From the NCBI RefSeq assembly GCF_018596315.1, contig NZ_JAHEAG010000014.1, positions 62,001 to 126,000 on the forward strand: a DNA stretch of 64,000 nucleotides, in the 5' to 3' direction. Each line of letters begins with the position of its first letter. The stretch's first letter is position 1. The position numbers were made by a program, and so were the translations under genes. Of this stretch, positions 34,417 to 42,750 are shown piece by piece. The notes beneath the pieces are model-generated. The model was not told the DNA's origin. It saw only the letters and a program-made list of their open reading frames with translations, and did no database searches. Source of the DNA: Bradyrhizobium sp. SRL28. GTDB lineage: Bacteria; Pseudomonadota; Alphaproteobacteria; Rhizobiales; Xanthobacteraceae.

Positions 34417-37400
34417 AAGCGCGCACGACCGCGTGCGGAAACACGATCTCGATCAGCGTGCCGGAACGGCCGCCGGTCTTGATCTGGAATTTGGCGCGGT
34501 TGGCTTCGACGAGCGCTTTGGTCAGCGACAGGCTGACGGCCGAACTTTCGGCCCGATCCGATGGCGCAGGCGTGCGGAACGGCTGGAGCGCGGCGGCAAC
34601 TTCATTGTCGTTGAGGCCGTTGCCGGTGTCGCGGACCCGCAGCATCACCTCGCCGAAATCGGACAGCGCGGTCGAGACGATGACCTGGCCGCCGGCGTTG
34701 GCCAGATGGATCGAATTGCCGATCAGGTTCAGCGTGATCTGGCGCAACGCCCGCGCATCCGCGATCACGGGCGGCAGCGAGTGTGCAAGCGAGGTGCGGA
34801 TGATGATGCGCTCGCGGTTGGCCTGCGGCTGCAGCACCGCAACGCAGCTCTCGACCAGTTCGTTGAGATTCTGGTTGGTGAAGGCGAGATCGAGTTTCCC
34901 GGTTTCGATCCTCGAGAGATCGAGCAGGTCGTTGACGATGGCGATCACGCGTTCGCCGGAGGCGCGGATGTCCTTCATGTATTCGCGGTAGCGCTCGTTG
35001 CCGAGCGCGCCGAAACGCTCGCCGATCATCACCTCGGAAAATCCGATGATGGCGTTCAGCGGCGTCCGCACCTCGTGGCTGATCCGCGCCAGCACGTCGG
35101 CCTTGGCATTGGTGGCACGTTCGGCCAGCCGCCGCGCCTCACGCAATTCGCTCTCGGTGTGCCTGGCTTGCGACAGATCGCGGAACACCGCGAAGAAATT
35201 CGGGCCGTCAGGGCGGGTGCGGCCCATGGTCATCGACAGCGCGATGATGCCGCCCTTGCTTTCGCGGCCCAGCACCTCGCGGCCGTGATCGAGCAGGCTG
35301 GCGACGCCGGAAGCCTTGATGCCGGCGAGATACTCGAACACGCCATGCCGGCTTTCGGGCGCGAACAGCTCGGCGAGATTGCGTTGCGCGAGTTCGTTGC
35401 CGTCATGGCCGAACAGCGCTTCGGCGCTGCGGTTGGCCGCATGGATGTTGCCCTCGGCGTCGAACATCAGGATGCCTTCGGCCGTGGTGTCGAGGATGGC
35501 GGCGAGGTCTTCGGCGTTGGCATGGCCGACATCGGACGGTTCGAAAACGTCAGGCTCCGAGGCCGCCGGTTCGGGCTCCGATACCGGCTCGGCTCGCGCG
35601 ATGGCGGCCGCGATCGCCGCGCCCTCGTGGCGCGTGCCCGAGAAGATCAAGGCCAGCGCCGAGTCGCCGTCCCACGAGATGGTGTAGAGGCGCGCGTCGG
35701 CCGCCGCTGCCGGCGTATCCGCGTCCGCGGGCTGGCTTGCCGAAATCGTCACCGGCTTGCCGGTGTCCGATGTCGAGGAGGCGTTTGATACGCCGGGTTC
35801 GACATAGAGCGCGTCGAGGCCGCCGGCATCTTCCAGCGCGTGCAGGCTCGCATAGCCCATCTGCGTCAGGAAGGCGGCGTTGGCATACAGCAGCCGGTCG
35901 AGCCGGTAGATCAGGATGCCGACCGGCAGCAAATCGAGCAGCGCCTTGTCGCGCGCCGCTTCGCCTCGCGCCGGCGGCTCGGGCGGCGCCAGCCATTCGG
36001 GCGGCGCGGGAGCCGGTTCGCGCGCGGCCAGCGGTTCAAAGATGGCTTCGCCGTCGGCGTCCAATGCCTCGTTGCCGTTCTCGGTGTGGAGGCGCGCCGA
36101 CAATTGCCGCGCGAGTTCGTCGAAGGCGCTGTTTTCAACCGGCGTCAGCGCTGGCTGCTTCGCTTCGCCCGGGACGCGGAACGGCAAGACGTTTGCGGCA
36201 GCGTCTGGAGGCAACTCGATTGTGGTTTCCGTCGGCGCGTCCTTGACGGTTTCCTGGACGTTTGCGTCGACGCTTTCCTGGACACTTTCCTGGACGCTTT
36301 CCTCAAAGGCTTCCTTGGGAGGTTCCACGGGCGTTTCCAAATCTTTTTGATGTGAAGGCTCTGCAGCAGAAGTTTCTGCAGCAGTGGTCTTGGCAGCAAT
36401 CGGTTCAGGCAATTTGTCTGATGAAGACGGTGCAACGCTGGCCGGCTCGGCAGATGGCGCAGCGGACCGTTCTTGCGGCGTCACGATCTCGCCGGACAAT
36501 TCCGCCAGGCGCAGCGCGGCGAGCCGCGCCAGCGCATCGAAATCGCGGCAGACGCCGAAGCCGCGATAGCCGATGAAATTCCGCGCCGCATCGAAGATCG
36601 GCAGGCCGGACAGTTCGACCGGCAAGGTGCCGCCGCCGTCGACCGGCCAGTTCAGCGTGATGCCGCTCCAGGTCGCGCCCGTCGCAAAGGCCTGCATCAT
36701 CCGGCCGGCGGGATCGAATCCGAAGGTCTCGGCGATCTCGCGCCATGGCCGGCCGAAGGCGGCCGTGGTGCTCGGGCCCATCAAGCCCAAAAATTCGTCG
36801 GTGCCGAGCGTGAAGCGGCCCTCCCGATCCATCTGCCAGGTGAAGCGCAGCGGCAGGCGGCGCGCCTGCGGCGCCGGCTGGCCGACAAATGCTTCGAGCC
36901 CAAATGCGCCGGGCGCAGGCGACGGCGCGCGGGGAGTGGTTTCGGCCGGCGGCGGCTCCTCGACAGCGGCAGGCTCCTCGGCTGTGGCAGGCTCGGCAAA
37001 AGCATCGAACAGGGCAAACTCGGCAGGCGCTTCGCCCGATTGTGCCGGCTGCTGGTAATCCGGAGCCGGTTGCGGCGCGACCGGTTGCTCCGTGACGGGC
37101 ATGATGGGTGCGCTCGGCTGCAAGACTGGCTCTGAGAAGACCGGCTCTGATGAGGGCGGCTCGGATGATGATGTGGTGGCCGGCTGCATCCCGTTATCGG
37201 ACTGTGTCTGCGTCGGCCGCGGCGCGATCAGCGCGATATTGCCGGCGGCGATCAGAACGCCGTGGCTGCCATTGGGAAAGTCGAACCGCGAGCAGCCGCA
37301 GGTCGCAGGCCCGCCGAGCGCCGCGCCAAATCCCTGCAAGCGCTCCAGCCGGATGGCGCCGTTGGCGAGCAACCGGCCCGCGAGCCGCGCGACCTGCCGC

Positions 37401-37624
37401 CGGTGCCGGTCGGCCGGCCCGAAGGTTTTTTCGGCAAGGGCTGCGGCACTGGCCGCGCCGAACACGCGGGCGCCGGCCTCATTGGCCCACAGGATCCGCT
37501 TGCCGTCGGCGGTCCACAGCCATGCGGGCAGCCGGCTCGCCGCATAGGCCACTAATCGCGGATCGCTCGAGGCCAGCCACTGAAATTCCCCATCCTTCAT
37601 CGCAACCACATGACCGCCCGGCAT
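34415..37624 (-). CDS. pdhS: PdhS/DivJ/PleC-type PAS sensor histidine kinase
   Basis: Cytoplasmic sensor kinase of 1069 residues resembling Brucella PdhS, a polar kinase acting on DivK in cell-cycle control. Residues 1-125 form a sensor region; about 130-470 is acidic, Pro/Ala/Glu-rich and low-complexity; two PAS segments follow (about 545-620 and 700-810). The phospho-acceptor is H850 in ISHEVRTPLNAIIGFSEVM. The N box NLIGNSIHLANAGG and G1 box VRDTGNGL are present. The G2 box expected as GxGLGL reads SSAVSLSL, so ATP-lid function may be altered. The start ATG 37624 lacks a strong ribosome-binding site. No substrate domain is fused. Confidence 0.82.
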   Translation of the reverse strand: MPGGHVVAMKDGEFQWLASSDPRLVAYAASRLPAWLWTADGKRILWANEAGARVFGAASAAALAEKTFGPADRHRRQVARLAGRLLANGAIRLERLQGFGAALGGPATCGCSRFDFPNGSHGVLIAAGNIALIAPRPTQTQSDNGMQPATTSSSEPPSSEPVFSEPVLQPSAPIMPVTEQPVAPQPAPDYQQPAQSGEAPAEFALFDAFAEPATAEEPAAVEEPPPAETTPRAPSPAPGAFGLEAFVGQPAPQARRLPLRFTWQMDREGRFTLGTDEFLGLMGPSTTAAFGRPWREIAETFGFDPAGRMMQAFATGATWSGITLNWPVDGGGTLPVELSGLPIFDAARNFIGYRGFGVCRDFDALARLAALRLAELSGEIVTPQERSAAPSAEPASVAPSSSDKLPEPIAAKTTAAETSAAEPSHQKDLETPVEPPKEAFEESVQESVQESVDANVQETVKDAPTETTIELPPDAAANVLPFRVPGEAKQPALTPVENSAFDELARQLSARLHTENGNEALDADGEAIFEPLAAREPAPAPPEWLAPPEPPARGEAARDKALLDLLPVGILIYRLDRLLYANAAFLTQMGYASLHALEDAGGLDALYVEPGVSNASSTSDTGKPVTISASQPADADTPAAAADARLYTISWDGDSALALIFSGTRHEGAAIAAAIARAEPVSEPEPAASEPDVFEPSDVGHANAEDLAAILDTTAEGILMFDAEGNIHAANRSAEALFGHDGNELAQRNLAELFAPESRHGVFEYLAGIKASGVASLLDHGREVLGRESKGGIIALSMTMGRTRPDGPNFFAVFRDLSQARHTESELREARRLAERATNAKADVLARISHEVRTPLNAIIGFSEVMIGERFGALGNERYREYMKDIRASGERVIAIVNDLLDLSRIETGKLDLAFTNQNLNELVESCVAVLQPQANRERIIIRTSLAHSLPPVIADARALRQITLNLIGNSIHLANAGGQVIVSTALSDFGEVMLRVRDTGNGLNDNEVAAALQPFRTPAPSDRAESSAVSLSLTKALVEANRAKFQIKTGGRSGTLIEIVFPHAVVRA

Positions 37625-37889
37625 CAGGATCGGCAGCCAAATGCCGACAGCGTTAAGGGAACATTACTATTGCAAGCCGGCAGCGGCAGGTCCACGGCCC
37701 GACGGGCCGGCGGAAATTAAGCGGCGGATAACCTTAACCCGGCGGGACCCTTTGGCCGGCCGCGGCGTTGGGTGGTTGCAAACGGCCGTCAAGGGTTCAA
37801 AGGGGAACCTCCCCGGCGCCGCATCCGACCCGGAGCGGCTCCCTGACGGTATCCGGACGCAATCCCTGCCAATGCAAAGGAACGCACCC

Positions 37890-38273
37890 ATGAGTGACGA
37901 AGTGCGAGACCGATTCGAGATACCCAAGGAAATGCGATCGATGGCGGAAGCGAGCGTCGAGCAGGCCCGCAAGGCTTTTGAGAAGTTCGTCACCGCCGCG
38001 CAGGATGCCGCCGGCACCATCGAGGAGCGCAACGCCATGGTTCGCGCCGGCGCCAAGGATGTCAGCGGCAAGGCCATCGCCTATGCCGAGCAGAACGTGC
38101 AGGCTTCGCTCGACCACGCGCAATCGCTGCTGAAAGCCAAGGACTTGCCCGAGGTGATGCGGCTGCACAGCGAATATGTGCAGGCGCAGATGCGCGCGCT
38201 GGCGGAGCAGGCCAGCGAAATGGGCCAGGTCGTCAGCAAGGCCGCCATGGAGGCGGCGAAACCGAAAGCCTGA
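37890..38273 (+). CDS. phaP: Phasin (PHB-granule-associated protein) 1
   Basis: A 127-residue amphipathic helical protein that should coat polyhydroxybutyrate granules. It matches the phasin_2 pattern: FEIPKEMRSMAEASVEQARK, AFEKFVTAAQDAAGTIEERN, and YAEQNVQASLDHAQSLLKAK. ATG 37890 is chosen because AAGGA lies eight bases upstream; ATG 37872 is an alternative. A second, related phasin follows 255 bases downstream. Confidence 0.85.
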   Translation: MSDEVRDRFEIPKEMRSMAEASVEQARKAFEKFVTAAQDAAGTIEERNAMVRAGAKDVSGKAIAYAEQNVQASLDHAQSLLKAKDLPEVMRLHSEYVQAQMRALAEQASEMGQVVSKAAMEAAKPKA

Positions 38274-38528
38274 CGCCCGCCGGCGAGAAGCTGCCACTGA
38301 TTCGCCTGCTGGAACTCGTATGCCGGGTTAAATTTGCGGCGTTGCACCAGAAATTGCATTGCGTTGCACAAATTTGACACGATATGGGTGCTTATTGGGC
38401 GAGCCCGCGAATGGGCACTTCCCGTGAATGTGTGTGTGAGTACGTGATCCCTTCGGCGTCCGGCCATTTGCCCGCCCGGCGTCCGCGAGGGGGAACATCG
38501 TTTAACCCCATTGTGAAGGATGCAAGCC

Positions 38529-38963
38529 GTGACCAGCTCCACCGATCCCTTCTCCGCCTCCATCATTCCCTTCGAAGTCCCCGAGCAGATGCGCGCGCTT
38601 GCTGAAAAGGGCGTCTCGCAGGCCCGCGACAGCTACGCCAAGTTCAAGGATGCCGCCGAAACCCATAACGGCACCATCGAGGCCGTGTTCACCTCGGCCA
38701 GCAAGGGTGCCAGCGAGTACAACGCCAAGCTGATCGAGTTCTTCAAGGCCAATACCTCGTCCTCGCTCGATTTCGCGCAGGAGCTGTTCGGCGTGAAGAC
38801 GCCGGCGGCGGCGATGGAGCTGTGGACCTCGCATGCCAAGAAGCAGTACGAGACCCTCACCGCCCAGGCCAAGGAGCTCGCCGAGCTCAGCCAGAAGGTC
38901 GCCAGCGAGACCGTCGAGCCGATCAAGGCCTCGGCCTCGAAGCTGTACAAGCCGGCTGCCTGA
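38529..38963 (+). CDS. phaP: Phasin (PHB-granule-associated protein) 2
   Basis: Second phasin, 144 residues, clearly paralogous to the first: FEVPEQMRALAEKGVSQARD, YAKFKDAAETHNGTIEAVF, FFKANTSSSLDFAQELFGVK, LTAQAKELAELSQKVASE. The GTG at 38529 follows AAGGA by eight bases and is preferred to ATG 38520, which overlaps that site. A good intrinsic terminator closes the gene. The 255-base gap before it suggests an independent promoter. Confidence 0.86.
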   Translation: MTSSTDPFSASIIPFEVPEQMRALAEKGVSQARDSYAKFKDAAETHNGTIEAVFTSASKGASEYNAKLIEFFKANTSSSLDFAQELFGVKTPAAAMELWTSHAKKQYETLTAQAKELAELSQKVASETVEPIKASASKLYKPAA

Positions 38964-38986
38964 CCGTTTTTCGGTATTGATAACGA

Positions 38987-39015
38987 AAGCCCGGGCGAAG
39001 CAGCCCGGGCTTTTT
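38987..39015 (+). terminator. Intrinsic terminator after the phasin gene
   Basis: AAGCCCGGGC-GAAGCA-GCCCGGGCTT followed by TTT: a 10-bp GC-rich stem and T-run just after the phasin 2 stop. Confidence 0.85.
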
Positions 39016-39180
39016 GCTGCCGCGGGTGATTTTGGCAGGGCCGAGTGACCTGTCAAATGAACGCAAAATGCCCTCGGGACGACTACAATCAGTCACTCCG
39101 CGGCCTTGCCAAAGCGAGGCGTTGCACCTAGTTTCCGGCCCATTCGCAGGCCCCCTTTTTGGGGCCCTCGCGTGAGGTAT

Positions 39181-39257
39181 GCAGTTGTAGCTCAGTTGGT
39201 TAGAGCGCCTGTCTGTGGAACAGGAGGTCGGTGGTTCGAGCCCACCCAACTGTACCA
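39181..39257 (+). tRNA. trnH: tRNA-His (anticodon GTG)
   Basis: A 77-base cloverleaf with CCA encoded. The acceptor arm GCAGTTG pairs with CAACTGT (one G-T at the end), the anticodon arm is CCTGT-CTGTGGA-ACAGG, and the T arm is GGTGG-TTCGAGC-CCACC. The discriminator is A73 and there is no extra G-1 pairing with C73, the unusual form known for many alphaproteobacterial tRNA-His genes. Confidence 0.93.
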
Positions 39258-39362
39258 ACCTTCATTGCGCTGAATTCCCACTCGAAACTGCCGCGACGAT
39301 TGCGCTGTGGCGTGTCGTTCACCCGTGCTTGAGAGTCCCCGCCCTTTCACCAGCTTCTGCGA

Positions 39363-40541
39363 TCAGATCCGCAACGGCATGAGAAAAGTAAACCGGGTTT
39401 CCTCACTGTCCGATTTCACGGTCAATGTGCCCTCGTGCGCCCTGGCGATCTCGGACGCGATATGCAGGCCGAGACCCAGGCCTTGAAGGCTTGCCCTTAC
39501 GCGTCCGCGAAAGAAGGGCTGAAACAGATGCTCCATCGCTTCCGCCGAGATCGGCTCGCCCGCGTTGGAGACCGAAAGCTCGAACATGCCGTTGTCGGTG
39601 AGAGCCCGAACAAGTACCGGCTTGTCAGGCGCGCCATGCGTCAGCGCATTTCCAAGCAGATTTGAAACCAGTTGGCCGAGACGGGTTCGATCGCAGTTGA
39701 TCGGCTGTGTTATCCGAAAATCGCTCTCGATGCGCCGGTCCGGCATCGCTGTCCGCAACTCATCGACCACTTGCTGCAGAACAGGCTCTATCGATGTGTC
39801 CGCATTCCTGCTCAGGGTAATGCCGCCGCCAAGCCTGCCTCGCGCAAAATCCAGGACGTTATCGATCAGGCCGGCCATGCGCAGGACGGTCGTCTCCATC
39901 ATCTGCAAGACTTTGGTCTCGGTTTCGTCTTTTGGCTTGCGAAGCAGTATGCGGGCGCCTGCGCTGATGGAAGCGAGCGGATTTCTCAGGTCATGGCCGA
40001 GCACAGCGATGAACTGCTCCCGCAGTTCCGAGGTCTCACGCTCGCTTGTCAGGCTCGCCCGAGCGGCGGCCTCCTGGCTTCGACTTTGATCGCGGGCGTC
40101 GAGAAGCTCGCGCTCATATCGGCGACGTTCGGTCGCCCTGAGAAAAGTGATCCGCGTGGAGATCGGCTTTCCCTCGCTATCGCGGCGCTCCGCAGCGTTC
40201 ACGATCATCGGCAGGAGGTCACCTTTTGCGGTGACGAGATCGAGTGCGACTTCATGAAAGAAACCCTGCATCCGCAGCAGCGGTGCAATGTGGGTTTCGT
40301 AAAACATGCGGCCTGCGATGTTCAGAAGGTGATGGAGTCGCTTGCCGAGTAACTCTTCAGGGCCATAGCCTGTCCAATTGCACAGCGTCTTGTTTACCTT
40401 GAAGATGCGTCCGCCCGGTTCGAGCGAGAGATAGCCGCAAGGCGCGTTTTCATAAAGGTCCTCAAGATCCTCTATGATGGATGAAGCCGGTACCGATGGT
40501 GTGAGTTCAGACAAAGGCGCGCATCGCCGCGATGACTTCAT
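39363..40541 (-). CDS. PAS-domain sensor histidine kinase paired with an RsbQ-like hydrolase
   Basis: Cytoplasmic kinase of 392 residues: one PAS domain at about 25-135 (YENAPCGYLSLEPGGRIFKV, WTGYGPEELLGKRLHHLL), a coiled linker, then HisKA with H183 in GHDLRNPLASI, an N box (NLLGNALTHG) and a G2 box GLGLGLHIASEI. ATG 40541 lies inside the end of the hydrolase gene (35-base overlap), so the two are co-translated. By analogy with Bacillus RsbQ-RsbP, the PAS domain may sense a small molecule made by the hydrolase; here the output is a histidine kinase, not a phosphatase. No partner response regulator is adjacent. Confidence 0.85.
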   Translation of the reverse strand: MKSSRRCAPLSELTPSVPASSIIEDLEDLYENAPCGYLSLEPGGRIFKVNKTLCNWTGYGPEELLGKRLHHLLNIAGRMFYETHIAPLLRMQGFFHEVALDLVTAKGDLLPMIVNAAERRDSEGKPISTRITFLRATERRRYERELLDARDQSRSQEAAARASLTSERETSELREQFIAVLGHDLRNPLASISAGARILLRKPKDETETKVLQMMETTVLRMAGLIDNVLDFARGRLGGGITLSRNADTSIEPVLQQVVDELRTAMPDRRIESDFRITQPINCDRTRLGQLVSNLLGNALTHGAPDKPVLVRALTDNGMFELSVSNAGEPISAEAMEHLFQPFFRGRVRASLQGLGLGLHIASEIARAHEGTLTVKSDSEETRFTFLMPLRI

Positions 40542-41295
40542 CCGGCGCACTCAGGTTTGGGCAGTGGCCCGTCGCATTCAAAATGACGAGCTTGCTTCCG
40601 GGGATGCGACGCTGGACGTACTCGCCGACTTCCGTCGAGGCAATGATGTCCTCAGAGCATTGCAGAACGAGCGTTGGCGTCGTCACTTTTGCGAGATCAT
40701 CGCGATTGTCAGATGTGAAGGTGACGCGGGCAAAGTGCTTCGCGATATCGGGATCGGTTCGACAGAAGCTGTTGGTCAATTCTTCGCCCAGCTCCGGCCG
40801 GTCAGCATTGCCCATGATGGCCGGGGCCATCTGAGCCGACCATCCCATATGATTTGCCTCGAGGAATTCGAGCAGTTCCTCGATCTGGTTTGCGCTGAAC
40901 CCGCCCCTGTAATCACCGTCATCGATATACCGCGCAGATGGGCCGACGAGTACGAGGCTTGAAAACAGACCTGGCGCTTTGAGCGAGGCCAGGATGCCAA
41001 TCATCGCACTCACGGAGTGACCGACGAACACGGCGTCCTTCAAGTCCAGCTCTCTCCCGATCTCAATGAGGTCGTCCGCGTAGCCGGACAAGCTGCCGTA
41101 TTTTACAGGATCGTACTTCGATAAATCAGAACCCCCCGCGCCGACATGATCGAACAGAACCGTTCGGAAACTGTTTCGGAAGGCTGGTTCGACAAATCGC
41201 CACATGTTTTGATCGCAGCCAAAGCCATGGGCAAAGACCATCGCCTTTTCCCCGGAGCCATTGATCCTGACATTGTTGCGGGCGGAAACGTTCAT
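40507..41295 (-). CDS. rsbQ: RsbQ-like alpha/beta hydrolase
   Basis: Alpha/beta hydrolase of 262 residues closely following the Bacillus RsbQ pattern: FAHGFGCDQNMWRFVEPAF, FDHVGAGGSDLSKYD, nucleophile S94 in FVGHSVSAMIG, acid D217 in LQCSEDIIA and H244 in ATGHCPN; positions are nearly those of RsbQ. RsbQ is needed to supply a ligand for the PAS domain of its partner; karrikin and strigolactone receptors are plant relatives. The gene overlaps the PAS kinase gene downstream. Its start also overlaps the stop of a small upstream ORF. Confidence 0.88.
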   Translation of the reverse strand: MNVSARNNVRINGSGEKAMVFAHGFGCDQNMWRFVEPAFRNSFRTVLFDHVGAGGSDLSKYDPVKYGSLSGYADDLIEIGRELDLKDAVFVGHSVSAMIGILASLKAPGLFSSLVLVGPSARYIDDGDYRGGFSANQIEELLEFLEANHMGWSAQMAPAIMGNADRPELGEELTNSFCRTDPDIAKHFARVTFTSDNRDDLAKVTTPTLVLQCSEDIIASTEVGEYVQRRIPGSKLVILNATGHCPNLSAPDEVIAAMRAFV

Positions 41296-41513
41296 GAAAG
41301 ATCCACTATCGGAGACCCGATACTATCGACCGGGTGCGGCGCTGAGGCAATGAGCCCGCCGGTCGCAAGCAATGCCAAAAGCGCCAGCCGCTCCAGTGCT
41401 TGCCTGTAATCTTCACGGCAGCGTGGGATGACTTCATTTATGTCGTGCTCTCGGTCGCGCGGCGGAGGCTTAGCGCTTTGCAGACGTCGAAATCGACTTC
41501 CATTTGTCAGCAT
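41292..41513 (-). CDS. Possible small membrane-associated protein upstream of rsbQ
   Basis: A 73-residue frame from ATG 41513 whose stop overlaps the rsbQ start (ATGA). It is basic at the N-terminus and carries one hydrophobic stretch (LERLALLALLATGGLIASA). No ribosome-binding site of note and no recognised family. The stop-start overlap suggests translational coupling, but could be chance. Confidence 0.33.
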   Translation of the reverse strand: MLTNGSRFRRLQSAKPPPRDREHDINEVIPRCREDYRQALERLALLALLATGGLIASAPHPVDSIGSPIVDLS

Positions 41514-41735
41514 CTGCGCCGTCCGCTTTCATAGAGGTATTGTAATACTTAAGGAGGAAGCGGAGGAGGTAAGAGTTCGCCTTCGAGTGATGAATGCGGG
41601 CGGTTGATTTAGGCCTCTACTTTCCCGGAGGCTCGATGTTCCGCGACACTTGTGCTGTGGCGCGCTGTCCACCCGTGCTTGCGAATCCTGATCCGTTCAC
41701 CCACAATTTCGCCAAACTTTGAGCTGGGGGGATGG

Positions 41736-42098
41736 ATGACGATTTTTCGAGCAGGGAATTTTCAGTTTGGATTGCTGCTGGCCGTCGCGCTGTCGGTGTC
41801 GATCGGGCCCGCCGCGGCTCAGGGCTACACGCCCGAACAAGAGCAGGCCTGCACCGGCGATGCGTTCCGGCTCTGCAGCTCCGAGATTCCCGATATCAGC
41901 CGCGTGACCGCCTGCATGGTCGCCAAGAAGTCCCAGCTCTCGCCGGCTTGCCGGGCGCATTTCAGGCCGGATCCAGAACCTCGCGAAGCTGCGGCCAGGC
42001 CGGTCGGCCGGCCGACGGTCATCCGGCCCGCAACGCCGCGCAAGGCCGTGAGCGCCAAGCCGCGCAAAACCAAAAAGCCGGCGAAACGCGCGATCTGA
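41736..42098 (+). CDS. Small secreted protein with a four-cysteine core
   Basis: Exported protein of 120 residues: signal peptide FGLLLAVALSVSIGPAAAQG (cleavage near residue 29), a compact domain with conserved cysteines (EQEQACTGDAFRLCSSEIPD, VTACMVAKKSQLSPACRAHF) and a lysine/proline-rich basic tail. This cysteine-rich type is common in Bradyrhizobium and relatives, with no known function. ATG 41736 is preceded by a G-rich ribosome-binding site. Confidence 0.75.
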   Translation: MTIFRAGNFQFGLLLAVALSVSIGPAAAQGYTPEQEQACTGDAFRLCSSEIPDISRVTACMVAKKSQLSPACRAHFRPDPEPREAAARPVGRPTVIRPATPRKAVSAKPRKTKKPAKRAI

Positions 42099-42232
42099 AC
42101 GGCGCGGGCGACCTGACGACGCGGGCGATCTGACGGTATTACGTTATTTTAAGATTCGCTCGCGCTGCCGACGGACGCCTTGTTTGCGCCATCTGCAATG
42201 AACATCTCCTTGGGCCAAGAGGAGAGGGTTCA

Positions 42233-42562
42233 TTGAGCAAACACCAAAAGGAACTGGACCGGCACTTCGCCTGGTTTCAGAAGAAGCTGCCGTCGGGGCC
42301 GGCGAAGTTCGTCGGCTGGGTACGCAAGCCGTCGTCGATCTATGTTCGGATTCCGCTCGCGCTTCTCCTGGTTGTCGGCGGCTTTCTCAGCTTCCTGCCA
42401 GTGCTTGGACTCTGGATGCTGCCGCTCGGACTCCTTTTGTTCGCGCAGGACGTACCGCCGCTGCGGAAGCCGATGGCGCAGGGACTCGGATGGATCGAGC
42501 GCAAATGGCTCGAACGCCAGCGCGCAAAGCTCGAACGCGAGCGCGCAAAAACCGTGCAATGA
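42233..42562 (+). CDS. Small membrane protein, unknown (109 aa)
   Basis: The start is TTG 42233 with a strong GAGGAG eight bases upstream; no in-frame ATG fits. The protein has a basic N-terminus (HQKELDRHFAWFQKKLPSGP), two hydrophobic segments (IPLALLLVVGGFLSFLPVLG and LWMLPLGLLLFAQDV) and a charged coiled tail (WLERQRAKLERERAK). A 12-codon mini-ORF (42198-42236) ends across the TTG. Family not recognised beyond a general inner-membrane protein. Confidence 0.65.
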   Translation: MSKHQKELDRHFAWFQKKLPSGPAKFVGWVRKPSSIYVRIPLALLLVVGGFLSFLPVLGLWMLPLGLLLFAQDVPPLRKPMAQGLGWIERKWLERQRAKLERERAKTVQ

Positions 42563-42750
42563 GCGATCAAGGCGCTTTGCAAGGCATTCAACCGATTCCG
42601 TTTTCGGTTGTGACCGTGCTCACACGTGTGACTCAAAAACCAGCCTTGTTGGCAATTACGTGGCTTCATCGCGGCATCCAGTAAATTTTTCTTTCGCGAA
42701 TCAGCCCGGTGATTCATTTTCGACTTCTGGGGTCAACTGGAGGCCAAGAT

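Noticed and set aside
39181..39257. tRNA-His suspected defective because G-1 is missing
   Set aside because: A73 without G-1 is a known normal form of tRNA-His in many alphaproteobacteria, and the cloverleaf is otherwise complete.
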